Source of the DNA: Fumia sp045615345
Lineage (GTDB): Bacteria > Bacillota > Clostridia > Oscillospirales > Ruminococcaceae
Length of the DNA: 64,000 nucleotides
NCBI GenBank assembly: GCA_045615345.1
Contig: JAZLER010000033.1
Span: 33,350-97,349 of the forward strand
Direction: 5' to 3'
Shown here: in pieces, positions 43,913 through 53,326 of the stretch
Position numbering within the stretch: position 1 is the stretch's first letter
How the letters are laid out: every line of letters begins with the position of its first letter
Notes under the pieces: model-generated
Seen by the model: the letters and a program-made list of their open reading frames with translations, nothing else
The model's database searches: none
Told to the model about the DNA's origin: nothing
Position numbers and translations under genes: made by a program

Positions 43913-45088
43913 CTAACCTAATACAGACAAAAGTACACCTGCTGCAACAGCAGAACCGATAACACCTGCAACGTTGGGACCCATAGCATGCATCAGAAGG
44001 AAGTTCGTGGGATCTGTTTCAGAACCAACCTTCTGGGAAACACGGGCAGCCATAGGAACTGCAGATACACCAGCAGAACCGATAAGGGGGTTAACCTTAC
44101 CACCCGTAACGATGTACATAAGTTTACCAAAGAGTGTACCGCCTGCTGTACCAAGACAGAAAGCAGCAAGACCTAACGCTACAATCAAAAGTGTTTTTGC
44201 AGTAAGGAAATATTCTGCAGTAGCGGTAGCACCAACTGTTACACCGAGGCAGATTGTGATAATATTCATAAGCTCATTCTGAGCGGTTTTCACAAGTCTG
44301 TCAACAACGCCACTTTCCTTCATAAGGTTACCGAGCATAAGCATACCAACCAAGGGTGCCGCATCGGGAACGAGGAAAGAAACGAGCAAAGTTACAATAA
44401 AGGGGAAAAGGAGTTTTTCAATTCTTGAAACGGGACGAAGCTGTGCCATAACAACTGAGCGTTCCTTTTTGGTGGTAAGAAGCTTCATAATTGGGGGCTG
44501 AATTACAGGAACAAGTGCCATATACGAATAAGCCGCAACCGCAATTGAACCTAAAAGCTCGGGAGCCAGTGATTTAGCTACAAGGATAGCTGTAGGTCCG
44601 TCAGCACCACCGATGATACCGATACCACCTGCCTGTTCGGGTGTAAACATACCTGTTGCCAGAGCGCCAAAGAATGCACCGAAGATACCAAGCTGTGCAG
44701 CAGCACCGAGCAAGAAACTCTTGGGGTTTGCAATCAAAGGACCGAAGTCTGTCATAGTACCGATTCCAAGGAAGATAAGCGGAGGATAAATACCAAGCTT
44801 AACGCCAAGGTAAAGGATATCAAGAAGTCCACCATCATGTAGAACCATACCATAGTCTACAGCTTTTCCGACATACCATTCCATATGGAAAATCCCTGTA
44901 CCGGGAATATTAGTTAAAAGCATACCGAATGCGATTGGCAATAAAAGCAAGGGCTCATAACCTTTTGCAATAGCAAGGTAAGAAAGGAAACATGCAATTG
45001 CAATCATCAAAAGCTGTGTCCAATGGACGGTAGTAAATCCTGAAACCGCAATAAGGTCTTTAACGGTAGTAGTAATTGTTTCTAACAT
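43913..45088 (-). CDS. oadB: Sodium ion-translocating decarboxylase beta subunit
   Basis: This 391-residue protein has about ten membrane segments. It shows the family's conserved PPLIFLGIGTMTDFGPL (with the key Asp), GIIGGADGPTAIL and a C-terminal NPLIGSAGVSAVPMAARVSQ and HAMGPNVAGVIGSA. This beta chain couples decarboxylation of carboxybiotin to Na+ export in oxaloacetate, methylmalonyl-CoA or glutaconyl-CoA decarboxylases. The gamma/delta-type partner lies just upstream, but no alpha or biotin-carrier gene is in the window, so the acid decarboxylated is unknown. Confidence 0.92.
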   Translation of the reverse strand: MLETITTTVKDLIAVSGFTTVHWTQLLMIAIACFLSYLAIAKGYEPLLLLPIAFGMLLTNIPGTGIFHMEWYVGKAVDYGMVLHDGGLLDILYLGVKLGIYPPLIFLGIGTMTDFGPLIANPKSFLLGAAAQLGIFGAFFGALATGMFTPEQAGGIGIIGGADGPTAILVAKSLAPELLGSIAVAAYSYMALVPVIQPPIMKLLTTKKERSVVMAQLRPVSRIEKLLFPFIVTLLVSFLVPDAAPLVGMLMLGNLMKESGVVDRLVKTAQNELMNIITICLGVTVGATATAEYFLTAKTLLIVALGLAAFCLGTAGGTLFGKLMYIVTGGKVNPLIGSAGVSAVPMAARVSQKVGSETDPTNFLLMHAMGPNVAGVIGSAVAAGVLLSVLG

Positions 45089-45106
45089 TTTGTCATTTTC
45101 CTTTCA

Positions 45107-45496
45107 TTAAAACTCACGGATATTTTCTAAGATACCGGATTTTCTCCAGCCACCGATAGCTTTTCTTGTTCTCTTGATGCTCTTGATTACAAAAGAGCCT
45201 GTATTGCCTTCTTCAGTGAGGATAGCACTGATAGCACCTGTGATAGCAGCAACCACTTCATCGGAAAGTCCTGCATCTGCAACCACTTTAACCATTTTAG
45301 GTGCTTCCTTTTTAGGTTCTTTTGGTGTCTTTTCCTTTTTGGGAGCACCACTTGCTTTTCCTGCAATCATACCAAATATAGAAAAAACGATTACAAGTGC
45401 AATAAGTGCCACAAACACCACAAGCATACCTGTAATGAGCAAAGCAGTTGCCTGCCCCCAGTCAACATTACTTAATTTTTCAAGCCAAGCGTTCAT
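45107..45496 (-). CDS. OadG-family small membrane subunit of the sodium-pump decarboxylase
   Basis: This 129-residue protein has one N-terminal membrane helix (about 17-42), a Lys/Pro/Glu-rich linker and a C-terminal domain (about 72-115) with ISAILTEEGNTGSFVIKSI. OadG/MmdD-type subunits have this build and hold the complex together. It is 18 bp from oadB in the same orientation and is certainly co-transcribed. It could equally be named a methylmalonyl-CoA decarboxylase delta-like subunit. Confidence 0.8.
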   Translation of the reverse strand: MNAWLEKLSNVDWGQATALLITGMLVVFVALIALVIVFSIFGMIAGKASGAPKKEKTPKEPKKEAPKMVKVVADAGLSDEVVAAITGAISAILTEEGNTGSFVIKSIKRTRKAIGGWRKSGILENIREF

Positions 45497-45526
45497 ATTA
45501 AAAACTCCTTTTATTATGTTCTTATG

Positions 45527-46609
45527 TTATTTGCCCTCCGCTACCGCATAGAAATTAGTTTCCCACGCAGGTAAGTACGGATGATGGCGTAGATAAATAT
45601 GGTAATCAGGTTCAATTTCACAAAGTGCAAGCGGTAATGAAAACAAATCCTCATTTCTATGATACCCCGAAAACTGGAGTTTAGGTTTTTTTGTTCTCAA
45701 AGTTTCTTTTGCACCCATAATTGCCCTGAGTTCTGCACCCTCAACATCCATTTTTATAAAGGTAACACATTTACCTTCAGTAACACTGTCTATCGAGCGT
45801 ACTTTTACTGAAACTTTTCCACTTTCCGAAAGATAGGAATTTCTCCCTGCTCTGTTGTCGAAGGAAAGCTCGGTATCGCTGTCCCAGATTCCCTCGTTTA
45901 ACAAAAGCATATCGTTCCAGTCTTTCTCAAGCGCTTTGTTATGAAGCTTTCTGAAGTTTTTACTATCGGGTTCAAGTACCGTTACAGAACCGTAACTGCC
46001 ACCCGTAACACCTAAAAACTCCTCAACTGTATCACCATCATAACCACCAAGGTCGAGATAATGTTCAGTAGCTGAAAGCTTTATGATATTTTCAAAAACT
46101 TCCGTTTTCGGCGTTTCGATTTCCTTTAATAAATCAATTTTGCCCGAAAGCTTGAAATTCAAAACATTCTGAAAAACCTTTTTTGAAGTTTTGTCAGCAA
46201 GCATGGAATAAACCTTAAAAAGCTCGTTCTTGTGCTCCTCAAAATACTCCTCATCAAAAAGCCCTTCCCCGAAAACGGGAACATCGGGTGCTATCACCTC
46301 GTGGCGTTTATGAATGGAATATATTTTATGGAGCAAATCGGGTAAAAATGCAGCAAAACAAAGTAAAATCACAAAATCATCAAATTCTTCTTCGATTTCG
46401 ATTAATTTTTTCACCTTGAAGCCTTCAAAAGAATGCCCTCTTACAAACTCATCACTTGCAAAAATCCCTGAGATTTTTATCCCGTGACTGCGGCATACAT
46501 TCATTATTTTTAAAGCGCCGTCACCCATGCCGTACAATATGATGGGACGGGTTTCTTTTTTTAACCTTTTCCATACGGATTCTTCTATTTTAAAATCGAA
46601 CAACCCCAA
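45527..46609 (-). CDS. FkbM-family SAM-dependent methyltransferase
   Basis: This 360-residue protein has an N-terminal Rossmann-like domain (about 20-120, ILYGMGDGALKIMN) as found in sugar-nucleotide-associated FkbM proteins. A C-terminal methyltransferase domain (from about 185) follows, with YLDLGGYDGDTVEEFL (SAM loop), VTVLEPDSKNF and FIKMDVEGAELRAI (FkbM signature). It probably methylates a sugar or a small hydroxyl substrate. It lies 30 bp upstream of oadG without an evident functional link. Confidence 0.85.
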   Translation of the reverse strand: MGLFDFKIEESVWKRLKKETRPIILYGMGDGALKIMNVCRSHGIKISGIFASDEFVRGHSFEGFKVKKLIEIEEEFDDFVILLCFAAFLPDLLHKIYSIHKRHEVIAPDVPVFGEGLFDEEYFEEHKNELFKVYSMLADKTSKKVFQNVLNFKLSGKIDLLKEIETPKTEVFENIIKLSATEHYLDLGGYDGDTVEEFLGVTGGSYGSVTVLEPDSKNFRKLHNKALEKDWNDMLLLNEGIWDSDTELSFDNRAGRNSYLSESGKVSVKVRSIDSVTEGKCVTFIKMDVEGAELRAIMGAKETLRTKKPKLQFSGYHRNEDLFSLPLALCEIEPDYHIYLRHHPYLPAWETNFYAVAEGK

Positions 46610-46682
46610 ACTCCCCCATATTAAATAATGGTAATATTATACCTTAAAAAATTCCTTTTGTCCATAGTTTTTTAAAGTTTTT

Positions 46683-46711
46683 TTGACAACTGAACTTTTA
46701 TTGGATATAAT
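46683..46711 (+). promoter_or_regulatory. Consensus promoter of lrgAB
   Basis: TTGACA (46683-46688) and TATAAT (46706-46711) are separated by exactly 17 bp. AAAGGAA lies just before the start codon. Confidence 0.9.
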
Positions 46712-46745
46712 AGATATCGAAACTTAAAATGAAAGGAATTTTTCT

Positions 46746-47117
46746 GTGAAATATTTAAACCAACTGGCTGTAATTTTTGTTATCTGCCTTGCAGGTCAGT
46801 TTATAGCTGAACTTCTCCCATTCCCTTTCCCGGGAAGTGTCTTAGCACTTATTATCCTTCTTATTCTGTTACTTACAAAACTCTTAAAACCACATTCAAT
46901 CAAAGAAGTTTCGGAGTTTCTTTTAAACAATATGGCGTTTTTCTTCGTACCCTCAGGTGTGGCACTTATTGAACAGTACACAAACATAAAGGGTCATGTT
47001 CTTACCATCTTCCTTATTTGTATTGTTACTACCATTTTAACCTTTGTTGTCACCGCGTATGCCGTAATCGGTACAATGAAGCTCACCGATAAAATAAGGA
47101 GGAAAAAAAATGACTGA
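46746..47117 (+). CDS. lrgA: LrgA/CidA family membrane protein
   Basis: This 123-residue protein has four hydrophobic helices and the CidA/LrgA signature GQFIAELLPFPFPGSVLALIILLILL, plus MAFFFVPSGVALIEQY. In Gram-positive bacteria the LrgA/LrgB pair is now linked mainly to pyruvate transport and earlier to control of murein hydrolases. The start is GTG-preceded: ATG is absent, and GTG 46746 follows AAAGGAATTTTTCT. It overlaps lrgB by 8 bp. Confidence 0.88.
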   Translation: MKYLNQLAVIFVICLAGQFIAELLPFPFPGSVLALIILLILLLTKLLKPHSIKEVSEFLLNNMAFFFVPSGVALIEQYTNIKGHVLTIFLICIVTTILTFVVTAYAVIGTMKLTDKIRRKKND

Positions 47118-47799
47118 CATAATCAATAGCCTTCTGGAAAACAGCCTTTTTGGAATTGCTTTGTCGGTAGGTACTTACTATATAGGAACTTTCATAAGAA
47201 ATAAACTTAAAAACCCGATTTTCAACCCTCTTCTTATCGCGACTATAATTATAATCACACTGTTAAAGGTATTTGACATTCCTCTTGAGTATTATAAAAA
47301 CGGTGGGGACATAATACTGCTTTTCTTGACCCCTGCCACCGCAGTACTTGCTTATTCTATTTATAATCAGTTCGAACTGCTCAAAAAATACTGGTTACCC
47401 GTAACTGTCGGAGCCTGTGTCGGTGCCGCAACCTCGATAGGAAGTATTCTGTTACTTACAAGGCTCTTCAACTTAAACGAACTTCTGACAGCTTCCCTTC
47501 TCCCCAAATCGGTAACAACTGCAATCGCTGTGGAGCTTTCCACAATGCTTGGCGGTAACTCCTCAATCACCGTCATCTGCGTTGTTATAACAGGTGTTTT
47601 CGGTGCAGCGTTTGCCCCGACTATGGCAAAAATATTCGGAGTTAAAAACAAAGTAGCCCTCGGTGTTGCCATCGGTGCTTCAAGCCATGCCGCAGGCACA
47701 AGCAGAGCCGTTGAGCTCGGCGAAACCGAAGGTGCCATGAGTGGCATCGCCATCGGTGTCACAGGCATCGCCACCGTAATAATCGCATTGTTTTTGTAA
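47110..47799 (+). CDS. lrgB: LrgB/CidB family membrane protein
   Basis: This 229-residue protein has about six hydrophobic segments and the LrgB motifs PKSVTTAIAVELS, GVFGAAFAPTMAKIFGV and ASSHAAGTSRAVELGETEGAMSG near the C-terminus. It acts with LrgA as a membrane complex. The A-rich AGGAGGAAAAAA before ATG 47110 is a strong ribosome site. Confidence 0.9.
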   Translation: MTDIINSLLENSLFGIALSVGTYYIGTFIRNKLKNPIFNPLLIATIIIITLLKVFDIPLEYYKNGGDIILLFLTPATAVLAYSIYNQFELLKKYWLPVTVGACVGAATSIGSILLLTRLFNLNELLTASLLPKSVTTAIAVELSTMLGGNSSITVICVVITGVFGAAFAPTMAKIFGVKNKVALGVAIGASSHAAGTSRAVELGETEGAMSGIAIGVTGIATVIIALFL

Positions 47800-47802
47800 A
47801 AA

Positions 47803-48042
47803 ATGAACACACGGAAAAATATAAGATTAAAAAAATATGATATTCCCAATATTATCGGAAAATTCAAGGCTGGTGTCACCAGAACCGTAGAGAATGCATT
47901 TATGCATTCCACAACAAAAAAATCAATCTGGCAACCTCGGTTTCACAACCACATAATCCGTGACGAAGAAGATTACAACAAAATATGGAATTACATCGAC
48001 ACCAACGCATTAAAATGGGACGAAGATATTTATAACAAATAA
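47803..48042 (+). pseudogene. C-terminal remnant of a RAYT transposase
   Basis: The 79 codons encode the last third of a REP-associated transposase: GKFKAGVTRTV, then IWQPRFHNHIIRDEEDYNKI (with the Tyr/His block) and WNYIDTNALKWDEDIY. The N-terminal HUH motif is missing and the ATG follows lrgB by 3 bp with no ribosome site. It is a decayed fragment, related to but clearly different from the intact copy at 24201. Confidence 0.75.
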
Positions 48043-48072
48043 AAGCAGTGGAAATAATTCCACTGCTTTTTT
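48041..48072 (+). terminator. Terminator of the lrgAB unit
   Basis: A perfect 13-bp stem (48041-48053 with 48058-48070) with a 4-base loop is followed by Ts. Confidence 0.9.
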
Positions 48073-48180
48073 CGATATGTAATCTATGATTATTCGATAT
48101 TTTTACTTTGTAAAATCGATATATTCTTTCGGGTCGATGTGGGAATCAACCCCTACAAAATTCGATATGTGATAAATCAC
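48073..48180. repeat. Cluster of short CGATAT-anchored repeats after the RAYT remnant
   Basis: CGATAT (once CGATGT) recurs at 48073, 48095, 48117, 48135 and 48163, at intervals of 22, 22, 18 and 28 bp, and includes the small palindrome GTGATAAATCAC. No coding potential. Confidence 0.5.
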
Positions 48181-48184
48181 GCAA

Positions 48185-49543
48185 TTATTCCTCATTCAAA
48201 GCTCTTAAGGCTTCTTTGATATCTCTTACGCCGACAAGCTTTATATCAAACTTTTCGGTGATTTTTTCAAGGGAGGATTTTGGTAAGATGCACTTTTTAA
48301 AGCCCATTCTGACTCCTTCTCTTATCCTTTCCTCAACCCTGGTAACACCTCTTACCTCGCCACCGAGGCCAAGCTCGCCTATTGCGAAAGTATCGGGTGA
48401 TACAGGCTTGTCCCTTAAACCCGAAACCATCGCCAGTGCTATCGGCAAATCGGCGGCAGGTTCATCGAGTTTAAGCCCTCCGACTACATTTATGTAAGCA
48501 TCTAAGCTTCCGAAAAAGTACCCTGCTCTCTTTTCAAGAACAGCAATAATCAAAGACATTCTGTTGTAATCAAAGCCCGTTGCCATACGCCTCGGAGCAG
48601 GAAAACCTGTCTTTGTGATAAGCGCCTGAACTTCAGCAAGCACAGGTCTGCTTCCTTCGAGTACCGAAACAACACAGCTTCCCGAAACGCCCTCAGGTCT
48701 TTCTGCCAAAAGCATCGCAGAGGGGTTTTGCACCTCGACAAGTCCTTTGTCACGCATCTCAAAAACTGCAATTTCATTGGTCGCACCATAACGGTTTTTG
48801 ACAGCCCTTAAAATTCTGTAACTGTAATGCTCGTCCCCCTCAAAGAAGAAAACGGCATCCACGATATGTTCAAGCACTCTCGGCCCCGCTAAGTTACCAT
48901 CCTTTGTAACATGGCCGACTAAAATAATAGAAATATCGTTTTCTTTTGCAACACCTAAAAGCGCATTGGTGCATTCCCTGACCTGACTCACACTGCCTGC
49001 CGAGGAAGCAACCCCCTCGAGCACCATAGTCTGGATAGAGTCGATTATAACGACATCGGGGTTTTCACTTTGTATCGTTGCAATAATTGTATTAAGGTCG
49101 TTATGCGAGAGAATAAAAAGGTTTTCGGCATTGACAGAAAGCCTTGTCGCACGCAGTTTAATCTGTTTTGCAGATTCTTCGCCCGACACATACAAAACCT
49201 TTAAATTTTTACCTAAGGACTCCGAAACCTGAAGTAAAAGAGTGGATTTACCGATACCGGGGTCACCGCCTAAAAGGAGGAGCGAACCGCGTACCAATCC
49301 CCCACCAAGTACTCTGTCAAGCTCCGGCATACCCGTTAAATATCTTATATCATCTTCCGAATAAATATCGCTTATATGAGAAACCGAAAGAGCTTTTTTA
49401 TTCTGCACTTTAGGATTTGGGTTCGCCGCCTGAGTCACAAGTTCAAAGGAATCAAACTCCGAACAGGACGGACATTTTCCAAACCATTTAACTGTTTCAT
49501 AACCGCACTCACGGCAGACATAAACATCCTTTGTTTTAGCCAT
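48185..49543 (-). CDS. radA: DNA repair protein RadA
   Basis: This 452-residue protein has an N-terminal zinc finger (CRECGYETVKWFGKCPSC), Walker A GGDPGIGKSTLL, Walker B VVIDSIQT, the RadA KNRYG motif, and a C-terminal Lon-like domain (PLxIALAMVSGL, GELGLGGEVRGV). It is a helicase acting in recombination. ATG 49543 has GGAGGAA upstream and overlaps the cwlD stop by 8 bp. Confidence 0.95.
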   Translation of the reverse strand: MAKTKDVYVCRECGYETVKWFGKCPSCSEFDSFELVTQAANPNPKVQNKKALSVSHISDIYSEDDIRYLTGMPELDRVLGGGLVRGSLLLLGGDPGIGKSTLLLQVSESLGKNLKVLYVSGEESAKQIKLRATRLSVNAENLFILSHNDLNTIIATIQSENPDVVIIDSIQTMVLEGVASSAGSVSQVRECTNALLGVAKENDISIILVGHVTKDGNLAGPRVLEHIVDAVFFFEGDEHYSYRILRAVKNRYGATNEIAVFEMRDKGLVEVQNPSAMLLAERPEGVSGSCVVSVLEGSRPVLAEVQALITKTGFPAPRRMATGFDYNRMSLIIAVLEKRAGYFFGSLDAYINVVGGLKLDEPAADLPIALAMVSGLRDKPVSPDTFAIGELGLGGEVRGVTRVEERIREGVRMGFKKCILPKSSLEKITEKFDIKLVGVRDIKEALRALNEE

Positions 49544-50270
49544 ACTGTTCCTCCTCTTCAAATTCCTGAAGTTTTTTCACAAGTCCGCTGTAAATAACGA
49601 ACGCCACCTTGTTCTGATAATCCTCCGAAACAAGGTTTTTACATTCCTCATAATTGGATATAAACCCACATTCAATAAGCACAATGGGATTTTCACTTTT
49701 ATAAAGCAAAAATAAATCCTTAGTACCTTTTTTTATCTCTCTTTTATTGTCTTTTTGCAAAAGGAATGCAAATTCTTCCTGAAGCGACCCGGCAATCTCA
49801 CGGCTCAAGGGGTTGTTAACACCGTAAAACATCTGGGCACCGTGATATTTTTCCTGCTCAAACTTATTCTGGTGTATCGACAAAACAACCGCATCGGGAT
49901 TTTTATTTATAATTTTAAGTCGGTTTTTCATATCCGACTTTTTCTGTTTTAAAACACCTGTTAACCCCTCATCGTGAATTGACTCGTCACTTTCTCTTGT
50001 CATAATTACCTCAAAACCCGCAATCTCCAAAAGATTGCGAAGTTTTAATGAAATCGCAAGATTTATATCCTTTTCGATGACACCGTCTTTGCCGACTGCA
50101 CCACCGTCCATACCACCATGTCCGGGGTCAATAATGATTTTATTTACACCCGTTACCTTTGTATCGGCTGGAAAAGAGTTTTTAACACTTCCCATAAGTA
50201 CAAAAATAAGAACAACCGACAAAAGAAGTCCCGAAACCACAAAAAGACTTTTTATCTTCAAAACAATCAC
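49536..50270 (-). CDS. cwlD: N-acetylmuramoyl-L-alanine amidase, CwlD type
   Basis: This 244-residue protein has an N-terminal membrane anchor (about 7-27) and an Amidase_3 zinc domain: IIIDPGHGGMDGGA (zinc His), the Glu of VIEKDINLA, SIHQNKF (zinc His), and a final IVLIECGFISN with the catalytic Glu. In spore formers CwlD removes peptide stems to make muramic lactam in the spore cortex. Coupling with radA is probably incidental. Confidence 0.88.
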   Translation of the reverse strand: MIVLKIKSLFVVSGLLLSVVLIFVLMGSVKNSFPADTKVTGVNKIIIDPGHGGMDGGAVGKDGVIEKDINLAISLKLRNLLEIAGFEVIMTRESDESIHDEGLTGVLKQKKSDMKNRLKIINKNPDAVVLSIHQNKFEQEKYHGAQMFYGVNNPLSREIAGSLQEEFAFLLQKDNKREIKKGTKDLFLLYKSENPIVLIECGFISNYEECKNLVSEDYQNKVAFVIYSGLVKKLQEFEEEEQYG

Positions 50271-50306
50271 CCATAAACAAGATATTCTGTTTATGAGATT
50301 AATATG

Positions 50307-50861
50307 TTACTGTTTGTAAACCATTCTTTCTTTTATTGAAATATGTCTTATTCCGAGTTCATAGCCAAAACCGCAGAACAAAAGATAAACAAACGGCATC
50401 AGCACTGTAATGATGTACTCAAATACCGAAATTTCAAGGTCTGCATTCACAAGTTTCATAAACCCGTAAAGCGGTGCGTTTATAATCCTGAACGCACGCA
50501 GAAACTCAAAATCAAAAACTCCGAAAACAGAAAGTGCTAAAACTATATCCAGAACAACATAAAAAATCATAACAAAAGCGCCTACTTTAAAGCCTTTGTA
50601 TTTTTCTTTTTCCATATGGCCAAACTGGATGTAGTTTGCTTCCTTGTCGCCCTGGTTCCACAAAAAATTATAAAGCATACTGCCGTTTATAAGAAGATTC
50701 ATAATCCCCATCAGCAAAAAGGAAAAATTTGTGTCGCCAAGCAGAAACTTAAAGGCGTAACATATCATCATCGAACAAAAGGTAGCCATTAAAAGCATAA
50801 GGTAACACATACCGACAAGGTGACCTTTTGAATATTTGAATTTTCCTATCTGTTTGCCCAT
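50307..50861 (-). CDS. Unknown integral membrane protein
   Basis: This 184-residue protein is not recognised. It has four to five hydrophobic segments (about 15-40, 48-65, 92-115 and 150-170) joined by a basic loop (GHMEKEKYKGFKVGA). The start has strong ribosome-site context, and the gene follows the U32 gene by 1 bp, which supports real coding. It may be a membrane partner of that protein or an independent cell-envelope protein. Confidence 0.6.
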   Translation of the reverse strand: MGKQIGKFKYSKGHLVGMCYLMLLMATFCSMMICYAFKFLLGDTNFSFLLMGIMNLLINGSMLYNFLWNQGDKEANYIQFGHMEKEKYKGFKVGAFVMIFYVVLDIVLALSVFGVFDFEFLRAFRIINAPLYGFMKLVNADLEISVFEYIITVLMPFVYLLFCGFGYELGIRHISIKERMVYKQ

Positions 50862-50862
50862 T

Positions 50863-52083
50863 TTATTCGATGTCCTTTCTTATGATAGTACCCGACACAA
50901 CGGGATTTTCAAGCGGAAAACTGAATTTCATATGTGCGTGTCGTGTATCGTCTATTGCCTCGCCAATCTCGTTATACATTTCATTTATAACAAATGAAAC
51001 AGGGCGTTTTTTAGGTTCTGAAATCTCCACTGTGTCCCCTTTGAAAAACTTGTTTTTCTGGGTACAGTAAGCAACCCCGTCTTTCCAGTAATCAACAACT
51101 GCAACAATATCACAGTTTCTGATATATCCGCCTGTGTCATATCTCTGTCCCTGCTCAGGTCTGCCGAAATAAAAACCTGTTGTGTAATCTCTATGGCTCA
51201 CTTTACGCACTTCGTCCATAAGCCAAGGCTCAAGCGACCAGTTTTCAGGGTTTTCAAGATAACTGTCAACAGCAATTCTGTACGCATTTGTGACAGTTGA
51301 AACATAGTAGGAGGATTTTGCCCTGCCCTCAATTTTAAGGGAGGTAACCCCTGCCTCGATAACCTTATCAATATACTCTAAAACACAAAGATCTTTTGCA
51401 TTCAAAATATATGTGCCGTCCTCATTTTCCATAATCGGCATCGGCTGGTCAAGGCGTTTTTCCTCAACAAGATAATAACCCCATCTGCAGGGCTGAGCAC
51501 ATTCGCCCCTGTTTGCATCACGATGCACCATATAGTTGGAAAGCAAACATCTGCCCGAAAAGGACATACACATAGCCCCGTGGACAAACACTTCAATATC
51601 AAGCTCAGGAGGAGTATTTTTTCTGATATATCTTATATCTTCAAGCGACAACTCACGCGCTAAAACCACGCGTTTTGCACCCATATTATAAAACTCTGTC
51701 GCGGTAACAGCATTTACAATTCCTGCCTGAGTGGAAATATGAATTTCCACAGATGGAGTATATTTTTTTACCATAGCAAGCACACCGATGTCACTGACAA
51801 TAAATGCATCAACACCGCATCTTTCAGCCATTTGAAGGAAAGCACCAATTCGTTCCATTTCCTCATTTGTAGGCAATATATTACATGTAAGGTATACTTT
51901 CACATCGCGTTCGTGAGCATACTTAACAGCTTCTTTGAGTTCTTCTTCACCGAAATTTGCAGAAGCCGCCCTCATACCATACTCAGTACTGCCTAAGTAA
52001 ACAGCATCAGCGCCGTATCTTATTGCAGCATACAGTCTTTCCATATCACCGACAGGTGCCAGCACCTCAGGTTTTCTTAACAT
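50863..52083 (-). CDS. U32 family peptidase-like protein (TrhP/RlhA tRNA/rRNA hydroxylation family)
   Basis: This 406-residue protein starts PEVLAPVGDMERLYAAIRYGADAVYLG and holds the U32 signature EVFVHGAMCMSFSGRCLLSN with the conserved cysteines and CAQPCRW. A C-terminal beta domain follows. The family, once named collagenases, is now tied to prephenate-dependent tRNA 5-hydroxyuridine (TrhP) or 23S hydroxycytidine (RlhA) formation. Here tRNA modification is most likely. Confidence 0.85.
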   Translation of the reverse strand: MLRKPEVLAPVGDMERLYAAIRYGADAVYLGSTEYGMRAASANFGEEELKEAVKYAHERDVKVYLTCNILPTNEEMERIGAFLQMAERCGVDAFIVSDIGVLAMVKKYTPSVEIHISTQAGIVNAVTATEFYNMGAKRVVLARELSLEDIRYIRKNTPPELDIEVFVHGAMCMSFSGRCLLSNYMVHRDANRGECAQPCRWGYYLVEEKRLDQPMPIMENEDGTYILNAKDLCVLEYIDKVIEAGVTSLKIEGRAKSSYYVSTVTNAYRIAVDSYLENPENWSLEPWLMDEVRKVSHRDYTTGFYFGRPEQGQRYDTGGYIRNCDIVAVVDYWKDGVAYCTQKNKFFKGDTVEISEPKKRPVSFVINEMYNEIGEAIDDTRHAHMKFSFPLENPVVSGTIIRKDIE

Positions 52084-52106
52084 TTTCAGTCCTCCGATTT
52101 AAAGAT

Positions 52107-52136
52107 AACCCATCCTCCTTGGAGGATGGGATTATT
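52107..52136 (-). terminator. Terminator-like hairpin between mltG and the U32 gene
   Basis: A perfect GC-rich palindrome (10-bp stem, 52109-52118 with 52121-52130) lies at the end of mltG. The T-runs on either side are weak, so read-through is likely. Confidence 0.55.
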
Positions 52137-53309
52137 TTAGTTTCCTCTTAAGCCTGCTTTTCTTACATTAGCGTTATGTTCTTCAAAAGTTTTTGCATAA
52201 TAGAATTCACCGTTACGCAAATTGGTACAGAAGAAATAATAAGGTGTATCCTCGGGATACAAAACCGCTAAAATAGCATCAATACCGGGGTTATTGATAG
52301 GTCCGGGAGGGAGTCCCAAGCCTACATAAGTATTGTACGCATCAGCTACATCCTGAGGTCCATTGTTACCCGAAACCTGTTCAATAGCATAGTTTCTTGT
52401 GGGGTCAGCTTCAAGTCTTGCAAAAGCAGAAGGAGAATTAAGCCTGTTAAGATAAACAGAAGCAACCTTTTTCATCTCCTTCACATTCGGAGCTTCACCC
52501 TGAACAATGGATGCAATGGTTATAAGCTCATGGAGATCCATTTTCTGACGGGTCATCTCAGCCTTAATCTCGTCAGTGATTTTTTTATCAAAATTTGAAA
52601 GCATCTTTACAATAACATTAAGCGGAGTATCCTTTTTGTAAAACTCATAAGTATCGGGGAAAAGATAACCTTCCATCTTATAAAAGACCTTGCCGTTTGT
52701 GGGGATTCTGTCCTCAAAATCAAATCCAAAATCGGTAGAATTCACAGTTTTCATAAAGTCAACCGCGTTGCAGACACCCTTTTCCTGCAAAAGGTTCGCC
52801 ATCTTGTAAAGAGTGTAACCCTCAGGAATTGTAACAGTAACAGTATCACGGGATTTGGATTTCTGCAAAGTACGCATAATAGTTGTGTAACCCATATTTC
52901 TGTTGACAATATGGTCACCCGGAGTATATTTTCCGTCATGGTTTTCAAACCTTGAAATATAAGTAAAAAGTCCGGGGTACTTTATAAGTCCTTCTTTTTT
53001 AAGGATTTTTGCAATCTTTTTGGTGCCTGCCCCCTCGGGGATAGTAACCTCAACAGCCACATCAGGTTTGGCAATAGCAATAATATCATTTAAAGCACTT
53101 ACTGTAAAAGCAGAAATAACAACACAGATTAAAAGGACAACGCAAACATAGATAAGCGAATGAAGCTTACCCTCAAATAAAACTTTAACCTTTTTCTTTG
53201 CATTCTTTTCTTCCTCTGCTTCAGCCACAGAGTTAAACGGAAGCGTTTTGTCGGTACTTTCCGCTTTCCTTACAACAAAGTTAAATATATCTTTGTTCTT
53301 ATCGTCCAT
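52137..53309 (-). CDS. mltG: Endolytic transglycosylase MltG
   Basis: This 390-residue protein has a charged N-tail, one membrane helix (about 52-75) and an extracellular YceG-like domain. The catalytic Glu lies in ITIASIVQGEAP (about residue 281), followed by VYLNRL, LEADPT and YAIEQ, ending in YNTYVGLGLPPGPINNPG. It cuts nascent peptidoglycan chains and sets glycan length. It stands 17 bp downstream of the 5-formyl-THF ligase gene in a housekeeping run. Confidence 0.92.
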   Translation of the reverse strand: MDDKNKDIFNFVVRKAESTDKTLPFNSVAEAEEEKNAKKKVKVLFEGKLHSLIYVCVVLLICVVISAFTVSALNDIIAIAKPDVAVEVTIPEGAGTKKIAKILKKEGLIKYPGLFTYISRFENHDGKYTPGDHIVNRNMGYTTIMRTLQKSKSRDTVTVTIPEGYTLYKMANLLQEKGVCNAVDFMKTVNSTDFGFDFEDRIPTNGKVFYKMEGYLFPDTYEFYKKDTPLNVIVKMLSNFDKKITDEIKAEMTRQKMDLHELITIASIVQGEAPNVKEMKKVASVYLNRLNSPSAFARLEADPTRNYAIEQVSGNNGPQDVADAYNTYVGLGLPPGPINNPGIDAILAVLYPEDTPYYFFCTNLRNGEFYYAKTFEEHNANVRKAGLRGN

Positions 53310-53326
53310 TTTTCTGCTCCTTATTT

